Assembly (NCBI RefSeq): GCF_007747655.1
Contig: NZ_CP036274.1
Location: 3,224,001 to 3,288,000, forward strand
DNA from: Anatilimnocola aggregata
Lineage (GTDB): Bacteria > Planctomycetota > Planctomycetia > Pirellulales > Pirellulaceae
Direction: 5' to 3'
DNA length: 64,000 nucleotides
The first letter of the stretch is position 1. Each line of letters opens with the position of its first letter. Under the pieces are notes generated by a model, which worked only from the letters and a program-made list of their open reading frames with translations, was not told where the DNA came from and made no database searches. Below are positions 33,891 through 43,320 of the stretch, one piece after another. A program made the translations under genes and the position numbers.

Positions 33891-34154
33891 GTAACCGTTC
33901 ACGCCAGCACACGAATCTAGGAAACCCGAAGCGTCAGCGAGGAGAGCGAACGGGAGGCATGGAAGCGAATTTCCTTCGTGGCCCGTTGGGAGGACTCTGG
34001 TGGTGAAGCAGAGCAAGCCCAAGCGAATGGTTTGGCGACGGCTAAGGTTCATTGCGGCGATAAGCACTCTCCTCGCTGACGCTTCGGGTTACCTAAATTG
34101 CGCTGAAACCGCGTTTCAGCAACCCGCCATGGTGCTGGCGCGAACGGTTACTAA
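33891..34154. mobile_element. MITE-like inverted-repeat element
   Basis: Two nested inverted repeats frame this 264-bp stretch. GTAACCGTTC..CGCCAGCAC at 33891-33910 matches the complement of 34135-34154 with one mismatch. The 24 bases at 33923-33946 (AACCCGAAGCGT...) match the complement of 34067-34090 perfectly. No transposase is encoded. This could be a miniature transposon or a large structured repeat. Confidence 0.6.
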
Positions 34155-34852
34155 AGGGCAACTCTCGTGACCAGACTAGTCACGACATGTGAGTATATTG
34201 AAACACATATACGACTCATCTAATCAGGTAGTGTCGATAACTAATAAACCACATAGTAACGATAAGTTGCTGGTGTTGCGAAAACTCTGCAGCCTGCTGG
34301 GGACCGCTTGACGAGGTTCTGTAGACAACTGGGCAATGAAAAACCAAGGGCGAGCAAGGTGCCATTGATAAATGTTGGAGTGGTCTGCGAATCTGGTGAG
34401 GATGTGGTGAGTAAGTAGACGTAAATTGCGGAACATTTCGGAAACTGAAAATGGAAACGTTCCAGGTTCTGCAGGGGTGTCAAACGGCGAAATCGATTGG
34501 GCGATAAGAGGTTAGTACGATGAGGCGATTTGCAGAAAATTTGGAATTATGGAAATTTCCTGTTCACTCCCCTGCCCTGCTGACGGCATTCGGGAAAACT
34601 CAAAAAGGAGCGATCAAGGGAGGAGAAGTTGCCGCAAAGATTTGGAACTCAAGAGCGAACGGGAGATGTCCGGGTGACGCATTCCAGACCAGATGCCAGC
34701 TTGGCGACGGGTCGCGCTCCCCTGGGGGTATGGGCAGCAAACCGTTATCTTTGAAGCAGCAGAAGTCGGGTCAGGAGGCAGTGCTTGTGTTTCGCATCGG
34801 TGCGTTTCATCAGGCCACTGTCAAATAAGCCACCGTTGATTGAGATGCCTCG
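34155..34852. other. Gene-poor AT-rich spacer
   Basis: About 700 bp with lower GC than its surroundings and no convincing gene. A TCGTGAC/GTCACGA hairpin lies at about 34167-34186. A short frame at 34520-34828 (plus) has no ribosome binding site or family features. A CTCCCCTGCCC motif is at 34567. Confidence 0.45.
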
Positions 34853-36361
34853 ATGAAGATTCAGCAATTTCTCGAACATCATGGAATCGCTCGCAATCCG
34901 TTCGCCGAGGAGGATGCGCAGACCGATCCCGTCTTCAAAGATCACTGCATCGACAGTACCTATCATCCCACTTGGGACAAGGTCTATGGCGATCCGAATG
35001 AGCCGGCGAGTTCGATCGTGTTCGGCGAAAAGGGATCTGGCAAAACGGCCATGCGGCTGCAACTGGCCCGGCACTTGGAGGCGTTCAATGAGCAATCGCC
35101 AGTCAAGCGGCTGTTCGTGATTCATTACGACGATTTCAACCCGTTTCTGGACCGCTTTCGCGATCGCTTGAGTAGCCGGAATCGCCGGCCCGACCGAGTG
35201 CTGCAGCAGTGGAAGCTGTGGGACCACATGGACGCAATTCTGACGCTGGGTGTGACTGGTTTGGTCGACCGGGTTTTGGAAGGTCGGCAACCGAGTACTT
35301 CAGTCGTCTGCAAAATCGAGCAGAGCAAAGTCGATAATCTCGACCGGCATCAAGCGCGCGATTTGCTAGTGCTCACTGCTTGTTACGACCAGGCAACGGG
35401 CGAGAACTTTAAAGATCGTTGGGCGCGGCTGCGCAAGCGACTGAAGTTCAACACGTACAAGAGCTACTGGCAGTTGGCCGTAGGCTGGGCGTGGATGCTC
35501 GTGGCTTTCACGCTGATGGTCGTGATGTTTGCGAACGGTTACGGAACGTGGCTCAAGCCCTTGTGGCTGTACTTGCTGATTGCCGTGGGTGGTTGGATTC
35601 CGTGGTTGGTAAAGGCATGGAAGAACTTCTGGCTTGCGCGGAGCATTCTCGGCCGCATGCGAGTTGGCATTCGTCACACCAATGACCTGCGCAAGGTCTT
35701 CATGCAACTGACGCCGGCCGAGTTGTCTTCGCAGCCATTGCCGAACAAGGACAGCACCGACGACCGTTACGAATTGCTGATGAAGTTTCAGGCGATTCTG
35801 CAGACGCTCGGATATCCGGGCATCATTGTGCTCGTCGACCGCGTGGATGAGCCGCACTTGATCAACGGGCAGGCGGAACTGATGAAGGCCCTGCTGTGGC
35901 CGATGCTCGACAACAAGTTTTTGAAGCATCCGGGGCTCGGCACCAAGCTGATGTTGCCAATGGAATTGACCCGCTTCATCGAGCGCGAAGAGCGCGAGTT
36001 TTATCAGCGGGCGCGGCTCGATAAACAGAACATGGTTCCGTCCTTCGAGTGGACCGGCGAAGCGCTGTACGACGTGGCTAATGCCCGCGTCAGAGCCTGT
36101 GCGCTCGATGCACTAAAGACGCCGACGCTGCAATCGCTCTTCGACACGAGCATTTCCGAAGCGCGCTTGATCGATTCATTTCGTACGTTGCGCGTGCCGC
36201 GACGGCTGTTCAAGTTTCTTTATAAGTTGCTCGTTGCGCATTGCAATTCGCACACCGACGAGAATCCGGTGTGGCAAATCAACTCGTCGCGGTTTGAATC
36301 GGAACTCGCGCTCACGTTGCGCGATCAGGATGCGTTCGATCGGGGAGTCGGAGCGGGGTAA
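34853..36361 (+). CDS. KAP-like P-loop NTPase with inserted membrane segments
   Basis: 502 residues. Walker A is VFGEKGSGKTAM (residues 56-67). Two membrane helices (about 205-226 and 230-248, AVGWAWMLVAFTLMVVMF and LWLYLLIAVGGWIPWL) are inserted before the Walker B strand GIIVLVDRVDEP (about 321-332). Membrane helices between Walker A and B are the hallmark of KAP NTPases. A helical region with arginine-finger-like RVPRRLFKFLY follows. The N terminus (HHGIARNPFAEEDA) resembles the start of AAA ATPases of the ExeA/TniB kind. The next gene begins 3 bases after the stop, so both are probably made together. Confidence 0.7.
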   Translation: MKIQQFLEHHGIARNPFAEEDAQTDPVFKDHCIDSTYHPTWDKVYGDPNEPASSIVFGEKGSGKTAMRLQLARHLEAFNEQSPVKRLFVIHYDDFNPFLDRFRDRLSSRNRRPDRVLQQWKLWDHMDAILTLGVTGLVDRVLEGRQPSTSVVCKIEQSKVDNLDRHQARDLLVLTACYDQATGENFKDRWARLRKRLKFNTYKSYWQLAVGWAWMLVAFTLMVVMFANGYGTWLKPLWLYLLIAVGGWIPWLVKAWKNFWLARSILGRMRVGIRHTNDLRKVFMQLTPAELSSQPLPNKDSTDDRYELLMKFQAILQTLGYPGIIVLVDRVDEPHLINGQAELMKALLWPMLDNKFLKHPGLGTKLMLPMELTRFIEREEREFYQRARLDKQNMVPSFEWTGEALYDVANARVRACALDALKTPTLQSLFDTSISEARLIDSFRTLRVPRRLFKFLYKLLVAHCNSHTDENPVWQINSSRFESELALTLRDQDAFDRGVGAG

Positions 36362-36364
36362 GCC

Positions 36365-37159
36365 ATGTCGCAGCCAAATCCTTATGCGTCGCCAGGCTCG
36401 GTCGATCCGCACGTCGAACGAGTTCCCGAGCCCACTTGGGCTCGCGTACTAAGCAGGCTGCAAGATTTGTTGCTTAACATCTGGCCCATGATGTTAGGCG
36501 TGCTGGTGGTGCTCTGCCTGCCTTGGCAGTTGCTGCTGAGCTTCGTCATCTACACTTTTTTGGAACAAGAAGAGGTGATGTCGCTGGTCTATGTTTCGCT
36601 GCTCGGTACGTTTGGTCAACTGACCGTACAACTGCTGGCCGAGGCCTTGGTGATTGCCGCTGCATGGCAACATTTGCAGAAGGAGACGCTCGACGTGTCA
36701 GCTGCCATTGGCCGCGGGCTGCGCGGCTTCGTGGCGGTATTTCCCTCGATGCTGTTGAGCTTCATGGCGATCAGCGCTGCGATGATTCTATGCATCTTTC
36801 CAGGTGTTTATTTGAATATTCGCTGGATGTTCGCGCTCCCCATTGCTGTTGCCGAGGGACGCGGCGGACTCCATCCGCTGCAAAAGAGTTGGGAAATCAC
36901 GGAGCCGCACTTTTTCTATTCGATGCTGATGTTCGCACTTTTTTGTATTCCGCTGGTGGTTGTGATGGTCGTCACTTCCCTGCCCAGCGCGCTGATGCCG
37001 GAGATCGACCATTGGGTGATCGACGGCACTCTGACCACTGTCGGTGATCTGTTCACGCTCATCGTCTGCTGCGGTTTCACCGTCGCTTACTACGAGTTGT
37101 TACTCTCGCAAGTGGTACCAGCGACCGCGCTGCCGCAGTCGCCGCACTTCAATCAATAA
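36365..37159 (+). CDS. Multi-pass membrane protein co-transcribed with the KAP-like NTPase
   Basis: 264 residues. After a Pro/Ser-rich N terminus (SQPNPYASPG) there are about five to six membrane segments. The arrangement (GVYLNIRWMFALPIAVAEG then PLQKSWEITEPHFFYSMLMF) resembles DUF975/YciC-like or glycerophosphodiester phosphodiesterase membrane domains. Function unknown. It may form a membrane complex with the preceding NTPase. Confidence 0.7.
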   Translation: MSQPNPYASPGSVDPHVERVPEPTWARVLSRLQDLLLNIWPMMLGVLVVLCLPWQLLLSFVIYTFLEQEEVMSLVYVSLLGTFGQLTVQLLAEALVIAAAWQHLQKETLDVSAAIGRGLRGFVAVFPSMLLSFMAISAAMILCIFPGVYLNIRWMFALPIAVAEGRGGLHPLQKSWEITEPHFFYSMLMFALFCIPLVVVMVVTSLPSALMPEIDHWVIDGTLTTVGDLFTLIVCCGFTVAYYELLLSQVVPATALPQSPHFNQ

Positions 37160-37183
37160 ACGCCTTTGCGGCGTTCAAACAAT

Positions 37184-38176
37184 TTACGGCTTGAGAACGA
37201 TTTTGCCACAGAGCGTGTTGCTCTTGCGCAGGGTGTTTTCTTCCTGCAAGCGATGAGCTTCGGCTGCTTGCGCGAGGGGGAGCACTTTGCCGATGTGTGG
37301 CTTGAGCAAACCGGATGAGAGCCAGCGGTTGATATCGTCGGCCGCGATGCGTTGTTCTGCGGGCGTCGCTTTGAACATGACGAAGCCGAGCAGCGAGCAA
37401 CCTTTGACATAGAACGGACCAACGGGAAACGCGGGCCGGGCATCGCGGCCAGCCATCAAGAGGAGGCGGCCACGCTCGGCCAAGAGTGGGACGATCTTTT
37501 CGAAGTCGGGCTCGCGGGTAGTTTCCCAATAGACATTCACACCGCCAGGAGAGAACGCTTGAATGGCCGCAGCGATATCGTCGGACTTGTAATTCAGCAC
37601 TTCGTCGGCACCAAGCGCTTTGACGGCGGCCATCTTCTCTGCGCTGCCCGCCGTGGCGATCACGCGCGCGCCGGCCGCTTTGGCCATTTGCACCACGATG
37701 GATCCCACGCCACCCGAGCCGCCATTCACAAACAGGGACTCGCCAGCTTTGATTGCCGCCCGATTGAATAGCCCCAGATGCGCCGTGATGCCAACCAGCG
37801 CGCTGGCCGCTGCAGCCTCGTCGGGCACATCGCTGGGAGTGGGTTGCAGCCAGTGAGCATCGACGGCGCAGTACTCGGCAAAGCAACCTTGCCGGCCCAT
37901 CAGCCCTTGATTGCTGGCCCAGACGCGGTCGCCAGGATTGAAGCCTGTAACCTGCGAACCCACTTCGCTGACGACTCCCGCCAGGTCGCTGCCAATGATG
38001 AACGGCTGCGGCAGTGGCCAGTAATTGGCTCCGTTGCGGATGTAAGTGTCGATGGGGTTGACCGCGACCGCGCCGACCTTCACCAGGACTTGCGCGGGGC
38101 CAATTTTGGGCTGTGGCAGGTCGCCAAATTGGATGACATCCGGCGGCCCCGTGCGTTCGATGTAAGCGGCCTTCAT
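37184..38176 (-). CDS. NADPH:quinone oxidoreductase (zinc-free MDR family)
   Basis: 330 residues from ATG 38176. A GroES-like N-terminal domain (AYIERTGPPDVIQFGDLPQP, VNPIDTYIRNGANY) precedes a Rossmann domain with FVNGGSGGVGSIVVQMAKA for NADPH. Zinc-binding cysteines are absent, as in quinone reductases. It reduces quinones or related electrophiles in the cytosol; the exact substrate is open. Confidence 0.9.
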   Translation of the reverse strand: MKAAYIERTGPPDVIQFGDLPQPKIGPAQVLVKVGAVAVNPIDTYIRNGANYWPLPQPFIIGSDLAGVVSEVGSQVTGFNPGDRVWASNQGLMGRQGCFAEYCAVDAHWLQPTPSDVPDEAAAASALVGITAHLGLFNRAAIKAGESLFVNGGSGGVGSIVVQMAKAAGARVIATAGSAEKMAAVKALGADEVLNYKSDDIAAAIQAFSPGGVNVYWETTREPDFEKIVPLLAERGRLLLMAGRDARPAFPVGPFYVKGCSLLGFVMFKATPAEQRIAADDINRWLSSGLLKPHIGKVLPLAQAAEAHRLQEENTLRKSNTLCGKIVLKP

Positions 38177-38502
38177 GGGGAGGTGACCTTTCGTAGCAAG
38201 TGGCAAAATCAGCGAATTACAGGGGGAGCAGTCATTCTACCGGCCGAAAATTTCTCGTGTTTATCGCACTTTCGGGTGAAATTAATGTTCGCCGTAAGCC
38301 ATGTGCCAGCTTGTGATTACGCGACCGAACAACGGTTAAAATAGTAAAAATAGGTAAATTGTGGTGTTTCGAGAGATTGACATAATTCATCTGGACATTA
38401 CGGTAATAACCGCAAATGCAGTCAAAAAGGCGAGGCGATACCCCTCAAATGGCTGCTGCGTTAACCCCACATCCCTGTATTGCTCTCGCTGGAGTCCCCG
38501 CC

Positions 38503-40323
38503 ATGAAGAATCGTACCAACGCCAAGCCCAAGGCACGCCGCCTGTTTCTGGAGAACCTCGAACGCCGTGAAGTGCTAGCTGGCACCGTGCTCGCCACGCT
38601 CTCGGCGGGCACACTAAAGATCACCGGCGACGCGGCAAGAAATAGCGTTGTCATTTGGCAGGACGCCGACGGCAACTTCAATGTGCTCGGCCGTACTTCA
38701 TCCGGCGGGACCATGGTGAAAGCTAAGGCCAGCGATCCGAATCCAGCCGTTAATAACAATCTTCCCATTGTTGGCAAAGTCACGAACATCACGTTTGATG
38801 GCGGAGCAGAGAACGACACGGTCGCGATTTTTTCGGCGCCTGATGCCACAGCCGCCGGTTTTATTGCAACTGGACTTAGTGCGTTGCCATTCATCGGAGC
38901 CGCAGGACGTGGTGCCGCTCTGGCTCTGCTTCCCCCAGCGATTGTCTCTGGCCGCGTAACCATCAATGGCGCTGCCGGTAACGACACTGCAACCCTTGCT
39001 GTAAATGGTGGGCCGACCGGTGTTCCCGGGGTGCCAAAGTTTACCTCTGCGATCGTCTTCAATGGCGGGTCTGAAACTGGTACTTCTCAGAACGATGTTC
39101 TGAACGTGGGCAATACGTTTGCCAACTCGTTGACGGCAACCACCTACAATGGCAACGACCGGGTCAGCTTGGGTTTGGCGGTCATCCCAACCATCAACAT
39201 CAATGTTGGTGGCACTGGAACGCAGACCACCGATAACGATGACGTCGAACTGAGTCTCACCGCAGCACTCAGTGCGATCGTGTCGCTCGGAGCCGCGTCT
39301 ACTTCGGGCGATGGCAATGACTTCTTTGCCAGCAATGTGTTGATTGCCAACTTGAGCGTGACGGGCGACAAGGGTGTTGACGATGTCGAACTGTTCGACG
39401 TTGGCGTGCTCAATGCTTCGTTCAATCTTGGTGCCGGTGATGACTCCCTCGAGGCTGAGGGTTTGAAGGCCGGTCTGTCGCAACAAGACTTTATTGACCT
39501 GGCCGAAGAAATCGGACCACTACCGTTCGGGCTGGATAACTACATTAAGTCGATTCGTGGCATTCCTGGTTCGGTGAGCATCAACACGGGTGAAGGGAGT
39601 GATGAAGTTGAACTCGTTGATGTCGACGTTGCCACTTCGCTGGCCATCACTTTGGCCGGTGGCTTGCTCGACACCCTGGCAATGGAAGATGTAATCACCC
39701 AAATTGCTAACATCAACACTGGCGAAGGGGAGGATGAAGTTGCGATTGATGGACTCACCGCCACACTTTCTCTGTCACTTACGCTCGGCGGTGGTCTGAA
39801 TACGGTCGACATGTTCGACGTCGCCACGAAGACTGCCAGCATCACGGGTGGCAAAGACGGCGACGATATTGAGGCCACAAACTTCACCGCGTCGAGTCTG
39901 CTTAGCGCCAACTTGGGCGCTGGCGAGAATTTCCTGTCGTTGACGACAGTACTTGCCAACAGCGTCAGCGTCACCGGTGGTGCCGGCGTTGACACCGTTA
40001 CCATTGACGGTCTGACCGCCTTGAATGGCGATCCGGCAACTTCCCTCACCATTTCACTACTTGGTGGTGCAGATGTCCTGAGCGTCAGTAACGTGTCGAC
40101 GAAAGCTGCCACGTTGAACTCGGGCGAAGGGGACGATGAAGTCACTCTGACCAATGTGGCAGTTGTAAACACATTGTCGGTGATCATGGCTGGTGGAGTG
40201 GATACCCTGACGACGACTACGGTTACAGCCAAGACCGCCAGCCTCAATGGTGGGGCAGGGATTGACACGTTCAACGACGACGTGACCACGACGGGAACAA
40301 AGTCGGTGGTCTCCTTCCCTTAG
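38503..40323 (+). CDS. Exported LEPR-XLL-type repeat protein
   Basis: 606 residues from ATG 38503. The N terminus RRLFLENLERREVLAGTV is a LEPR-XLL variant preceded by Lys/Arg, as in the paralog at 40610. The rest is a long series of beta-strand repeats with GGAGVDTVTIDG, GGADVLSV and GEGDDEV turns, typical of a beta-solenoid with possible calcium sites. No signal peptidase site or C-terminal anchor is clear. It is the largest of the three LEPR-type proteins here. The plus-strand motif at 40253 lies near its 3' end. Confidence 0.8.
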   Translation: MKNRTNAKPKARRLFLENLERREVLAGTVLATLSAGTLKITGDAARNSVVIWQDADGNFNVLGRTSSGGTMVKAKASDPNPAVNNNLPIVGKVTNITFDGGAENDTVAIFSAPDATAAGFIATGLSALPFIGAAGRGAALALLPPAIVSGRVTINGAAGNDTATLAVNGGPTGVPGVPKFTSAIVFNGGSETGTSQNDVLNVGNTFANSLTATTYNGNDRVSLGLAVIPTININVGGTGTQTTDNDDVELSLTAALSAIVSLGAASTSGDGNDFFASNVLIANLSVTGDKGVDDVELFDVGVLNASFNLGAGDDSLEAEGLKAGLSQQDFIDLAEEIGPLPFGLDNYIKSIRGIPGSVSINTGEGSDEVELVDVDVATSLAITLAGGLLDTLAMEDVITQIANINTGEGEDEVAIDGLTATLSLSLTLGGGLNTVDMFDVATKTASITGGKDGDDIEATNFTASSLLSANLGAGENFLSLTTVLANSVSVTGGAGVDTVTIDGLTALNGDPATSLTISLLGGADVLSVSNVSTKAATLNSGEGDDEVTLTNVAVVNTLSVIMAGGVDTLTTTTVTAKTASLNGGAGIDTFNDDVTTTGTKSVVSFP

Positions 40324-40368
40324 TTTTAGCGAAGACGAACTACTAAACTCCGCGAAGACATTTCGCAC

Positions 40369-40406
40369 GCCCTCTTCTGCATACAAGCAGCTGGGGGCGT
40401 GTTTTA
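40369..40406 (+). terminator. Terminator of the 38503-40323 gene
   Basis: CACGCCC and GGGCGTG form a stem, with an inner CTGC/GCAG pairing, followed by TTTTATTTT. Confidence 0.75.
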
Positions 40407-40609
40407 TTTTGCGCGCCGAACTTGCAATTTCGGAACGGAGCTAAATTGCAAAAACCAGGGGAAATTGCCCAGAAATGCTAAATGCCAGTTGACTGCAGTG
40501 GTTTTTCTGCCAACACTGTTCGCAGTCGTTTTGTAAGGATGCGGATGAGGTTTCTGAGGGATGCGACAAGATCTTTGTATGACATGAGCGCTCAAGTAAG
40601 GAATCTGGC

Positions 40610-41824
40610 ATGAAGACATTTCGCAAACCGGTATCCACTCCTAGGCGGTTGTTCTTGGAAAGCCTCGAACGCCGTGAAGTTCTGGCAGGCAATGTCGCCG
40701 TATCGCTCGTCGGTGGCGCGCTCCGCGTTACGGGCGACAGTGGCGACAACGTAATTGGAATCTTCCAGCAACCCAACGGGCGTTTTAACGTCGTGGGTCT
40801 CGATGATGAGACGATCACCGGTCCCCAAGAGAACCTAATCGTGCGCAGCATTCTCGTGAATGCAGGTGCCGGCGATGATACCGTCCTTATTTCTGCCGAA
40901 CCCGATCCGTTTGATCCCTTTACGATTGTGCCTGCTCAAGTACTCGGAACGACGGTGGTGAACGGTGGCACTGGTGGCGATACCATCTCCGTCAATGTGG
41001 TGGGGCGGTTGATTCCAGCTGCTAACCTGGCCTTACCTTCCCTTTCTGTTACGGTGGATGGCGGCATTCAAACCACGGGCATGCAAGACGACGCGGTGGC
41101 AGTTGTCAACACCGTGACTGGCGTACTGACCGTCAACACTTACTCCGGAGACGACACCATCGATATCATTGGTGTCATCTCGTTGACGGCGTCGATCAAC
41201 TCCGGCGTGGCGGCCACCAGTAGAGATGCGACCGACAACGACTTAGTCAATATATTTGGCGGCTATGCTTTGACCTCGACCGTCTCGCTGGGAACCAGCA
41301 GCAACACCGACTCAGGCAACACTCTGGCGATCGATACCGGTGCTTACGGCACGTTGACGATCATGGGGGGCAATGGCATCGATAACATCGAAGCTTCCAA
41401 TGTGCTGGCCGGCCTCGCCTTCAACATCTACGCCTATGGTGGCGCCGACACGATCACGCTCAACGAAGTGCAGACGGGGCTGACAAGGGACAACTATCAG
41501 GAATTCGCTGACCTGGTGATTCAGGCCTTGGGCATCGACGTCAATCGGTTGCCATTCGACCTGCCGTCATTGATTGGTCGCCTGCCCACTTTGCCCGGTT
41601 CGCTGACCATTTTCTCCGGTGCGGGAGATGACGCGGTCACGCTGACAAATATTGTTTCGACGTTCAACATCTATGCGTACTTGGAAGGTGGCAACGATAC
41701 GCTGGATGCCGACTTCATTATCGCGAAGCGTGCCTACTTCAACGGTGGTGCAGGTACCAACTTCAGTACGTTGGGGGATGAAATCGACGCCATTGTCAGT
41801 TTGCTGCTGTTTGAAGACCAATAA
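40610..41824 (+). CDS. Exported LEPR-XLL-type repeat protein, shorter paralog
   Basis: 404 residues. RRLFLESLERREVLAGNV at residues 12-29 is nearly identical to the motif of the 38503 product. Repeats such as GAGDDTVLI, GGNGIDNIEA and GGNDTLDADF follow. Both proteins share a conserved insertion (GLTRDNYQEFADLVIQALG here, GLSQQDFIDLAEEIGPLPFG there), so they are tandem duplicates that diverged. Probably on or outside the outer membrane. Confidence 0.8.
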   Translation: MKTFRKPVSTPRRLFLESLERREVLAGNVAVSLVGGALRVTGDSGDNVIGIFQQPNGRFNVVGLDDETITGPQENLIVRSILVNAGAGDDTVLISAEPDPFDPFTIVPAQVLGTTVVNGGTGGDTISVNVVGRLIPAANLALPSLSVTVDGGIQTTGMQDDAVAVVNTVTGVLTVNTYSGDDTIDIIGVISLTASINSGVAATSRDATDNDLVNIFGGYALTSTVSLGTSSNTDSGNTLAIDTGAYGTLTIMGGNGIDNIEASNVLAGLAFNIYAYGGADTITLNEVQTGLTRDNYQEFADLVIQALGIDVNRLPFDLPSLIGRLPTLPGSLTIFSGAGDDAVTLTNIVSTFNIYAYLEGGNDTLDADFIIAKRAYFNGGAGTNFSTLGDEIDAIVSLLLFEDQ

Positions 41825-41872
41825 GCTACGTACGTTCCCAGGCAGTCCGCCTGCCTCCATTGTTACAATCCG

Positions 41873-41906
41873 AACCCTCCGTACCTTCCGTGCGGAGGGT
41901 TTTTTC
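41873..41906 (+). terminator. Terminator of the 40610-41824 gene
   Basis: AACCCTCCG and CGGAGGGTT form a 9-bp stem followed by TTTTT. Confidence 0.85.
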
Positions 41907-41982
41907 GTTAGCGAATCAGATCGTGACCTAGGCTTACAGGAAGCAGGAGAAAATTTCGCTCCCCCTGTAGGATGACTGAACA

Positions 41983-43308
41983 ATGACGGCTGTTGCTGCC
42001 CCACCCGCCTCTGGCAATCTCTTGGCGTCGATTTTGTCGGAAGACAGCTTTCGCCCCGCGGAACCGCGGACGATTGAAGAAACCGGACTCACTGGCACAG
42101 TGGTCGAGACGCTTGTCCTCAAGTATCTGCTGTTACTAGGCTCGGCCAGCGGCCGGCAAATTGCCGAGAACGTCTGCATCAACTATCTGATCCTCGATCC
42201 GATCTTCAACTCGCTGCGTCAGCGGCAATTGATTATCCATAGCGGCAGCGCTCAGTTGAATGACTACAACTACACGCTCACCGATCAGGGTCGCGCGCGA
42301 GCGCGGACTGCAATGGAGCAATGCTCGTACATCGGAGCGGCACCGGTGCCACTCGACGATTACATCGTCTCGGTCGAGGCTCAGACGATCCGTGCTGAGG
42401 CCCCGCAAAAGCGCCAACTGCAAAAGGCGTTCTCCGATATTACCGTCGAGCAGCAGATGCTCGATATGCTAGGCCCTGCCGTCAACAGCGGAGCTGGTCT
42501 GTTTCTGTATGGAGCTCCGGGTAACGGCAAGACCACGCTCGCCAAGCGAATCACGGCCTGCTACGGACAACACATTTGGATTCCGCGCACGATCACCGAA
42601 GACGGGCAATTCATTAAGCTGTTCGATGCCGCCTTTCACGAGCCGCTCGAACAAAGTGGCACTTCGCTCCTCAAGGCTGCCGAGCACGACCGCCGCTGGG
42701 TCAAGATTCGCCGGCCGACGGTGATTGTTGGCGGTGAATTGACGATGGATGCCCTCGAAATCCGCAACGACGCGCGCAGCAATGTCAGCGAGGCTTCGCT
42801 TCAGTTGAAGAGCAACTGCGGCTGCCTCCTGATTGACGACTTCGGTCGTCAGCGGATGCAACCGGTGGAGTTACTCAATCGTTGGATCGTGCCGCTCGAA
42901 AACCGCTTCGACTTTCTCACTCTAGCCACGGGCAAGAAGATTCAAGTACCCTTCGAGCAGTTGATCATCTTCAGCACGAATTTGCAGCCTAAGGATTTGG
43001 CCGACGAAGCGTTCCTCCGCCGCATTCCGTACAAGATCGAAGTGAAGGATCCGGGCCGCGAAGAGTTTCATCTTCTCTTTAAAATCTGCTGCAAGTCGCT
43101 CAGCTGCGAATTCAAGCCGGAAGTGGTCGATCACTTAATCGAGAAACACTACAAACCGGCCCGTCGTCCGCTGCGTCGCTGCCAGCCGCGCGATCTGCTC
43201 AATCAGGTGCGCAATTTCTGCGTTTACAACGCCATACCGGTGGAAATGAAGCCAGAATACTTCGACCGCGTAGTGCCGAGCTACTTCACCGTCGTCTCCG
43301 GCGGCTAA
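41983..43308 (+). CDS. AAA+ ATPase with N-terminal winged-helix region
   Basis: 441 residues. The N-terminal 130 residues look like a winged helix (YLLLLGSASGRQIAENVCI, LTDQGRARA). Walker A is LFLYGAPGNGKTTLAKRI (about 172-189) and Walker B NCGCLLIDDFG (about 283-293). Sensor-like FSTNLQPKDL and a C-terminal helical domain (RRCQPRDLLNQVRNFC) complete an AAA+ module. The role is not known. The planctomycete family is sometimes found near secretion or pilus genes, but none are here. Confidence 0.75.
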   Translation: MTAVAAPPASGNLLASILSEDSFRPAEPRTIEETGLTGTVVETLVLKYLLLLGSASGRQIAENVCINYLILDPIFNSLRQRQLIIHSGSAQLNDYNYTLTDQGRARARTAMEQCSYIGAAPVPLDDYIVSVEAQTIRAEAPQKRQLQKAFSDITVEQQMLDMLGPAVNSGAGLFLYGAPGNGKTTLAKRITACYGQHIWIPRTITEDGQFIKLFDAAFHEPLEQSGTSLLKAAEHDRRWVKIRRPTVIVGGELTMDALEIRNDARSNVSEASLQLKSNCGCLLIDDFGRQRMQPVELLNRWIVPLENRFDFLTLATGKKIQVPFEQLIIFSTNLQPKDLADEAFLRRIPYKIEVKDPGREEFHLLFKICCKSLSCEFKPEVVDHLIEKHYKPARRPLRRCQPRDLLNQVRNFCVYNAIPVEMKPEYFDRVVPSYFTVVSGG

Positions 43309-43320
43309 CGTACATTCTGC

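Noticed and set aside
34520-34828. 102-residue open frame upstream of the KAP-like gene
   Set aside because: No ribosome binding site, no conserved pattern, low-complexity basic composition.
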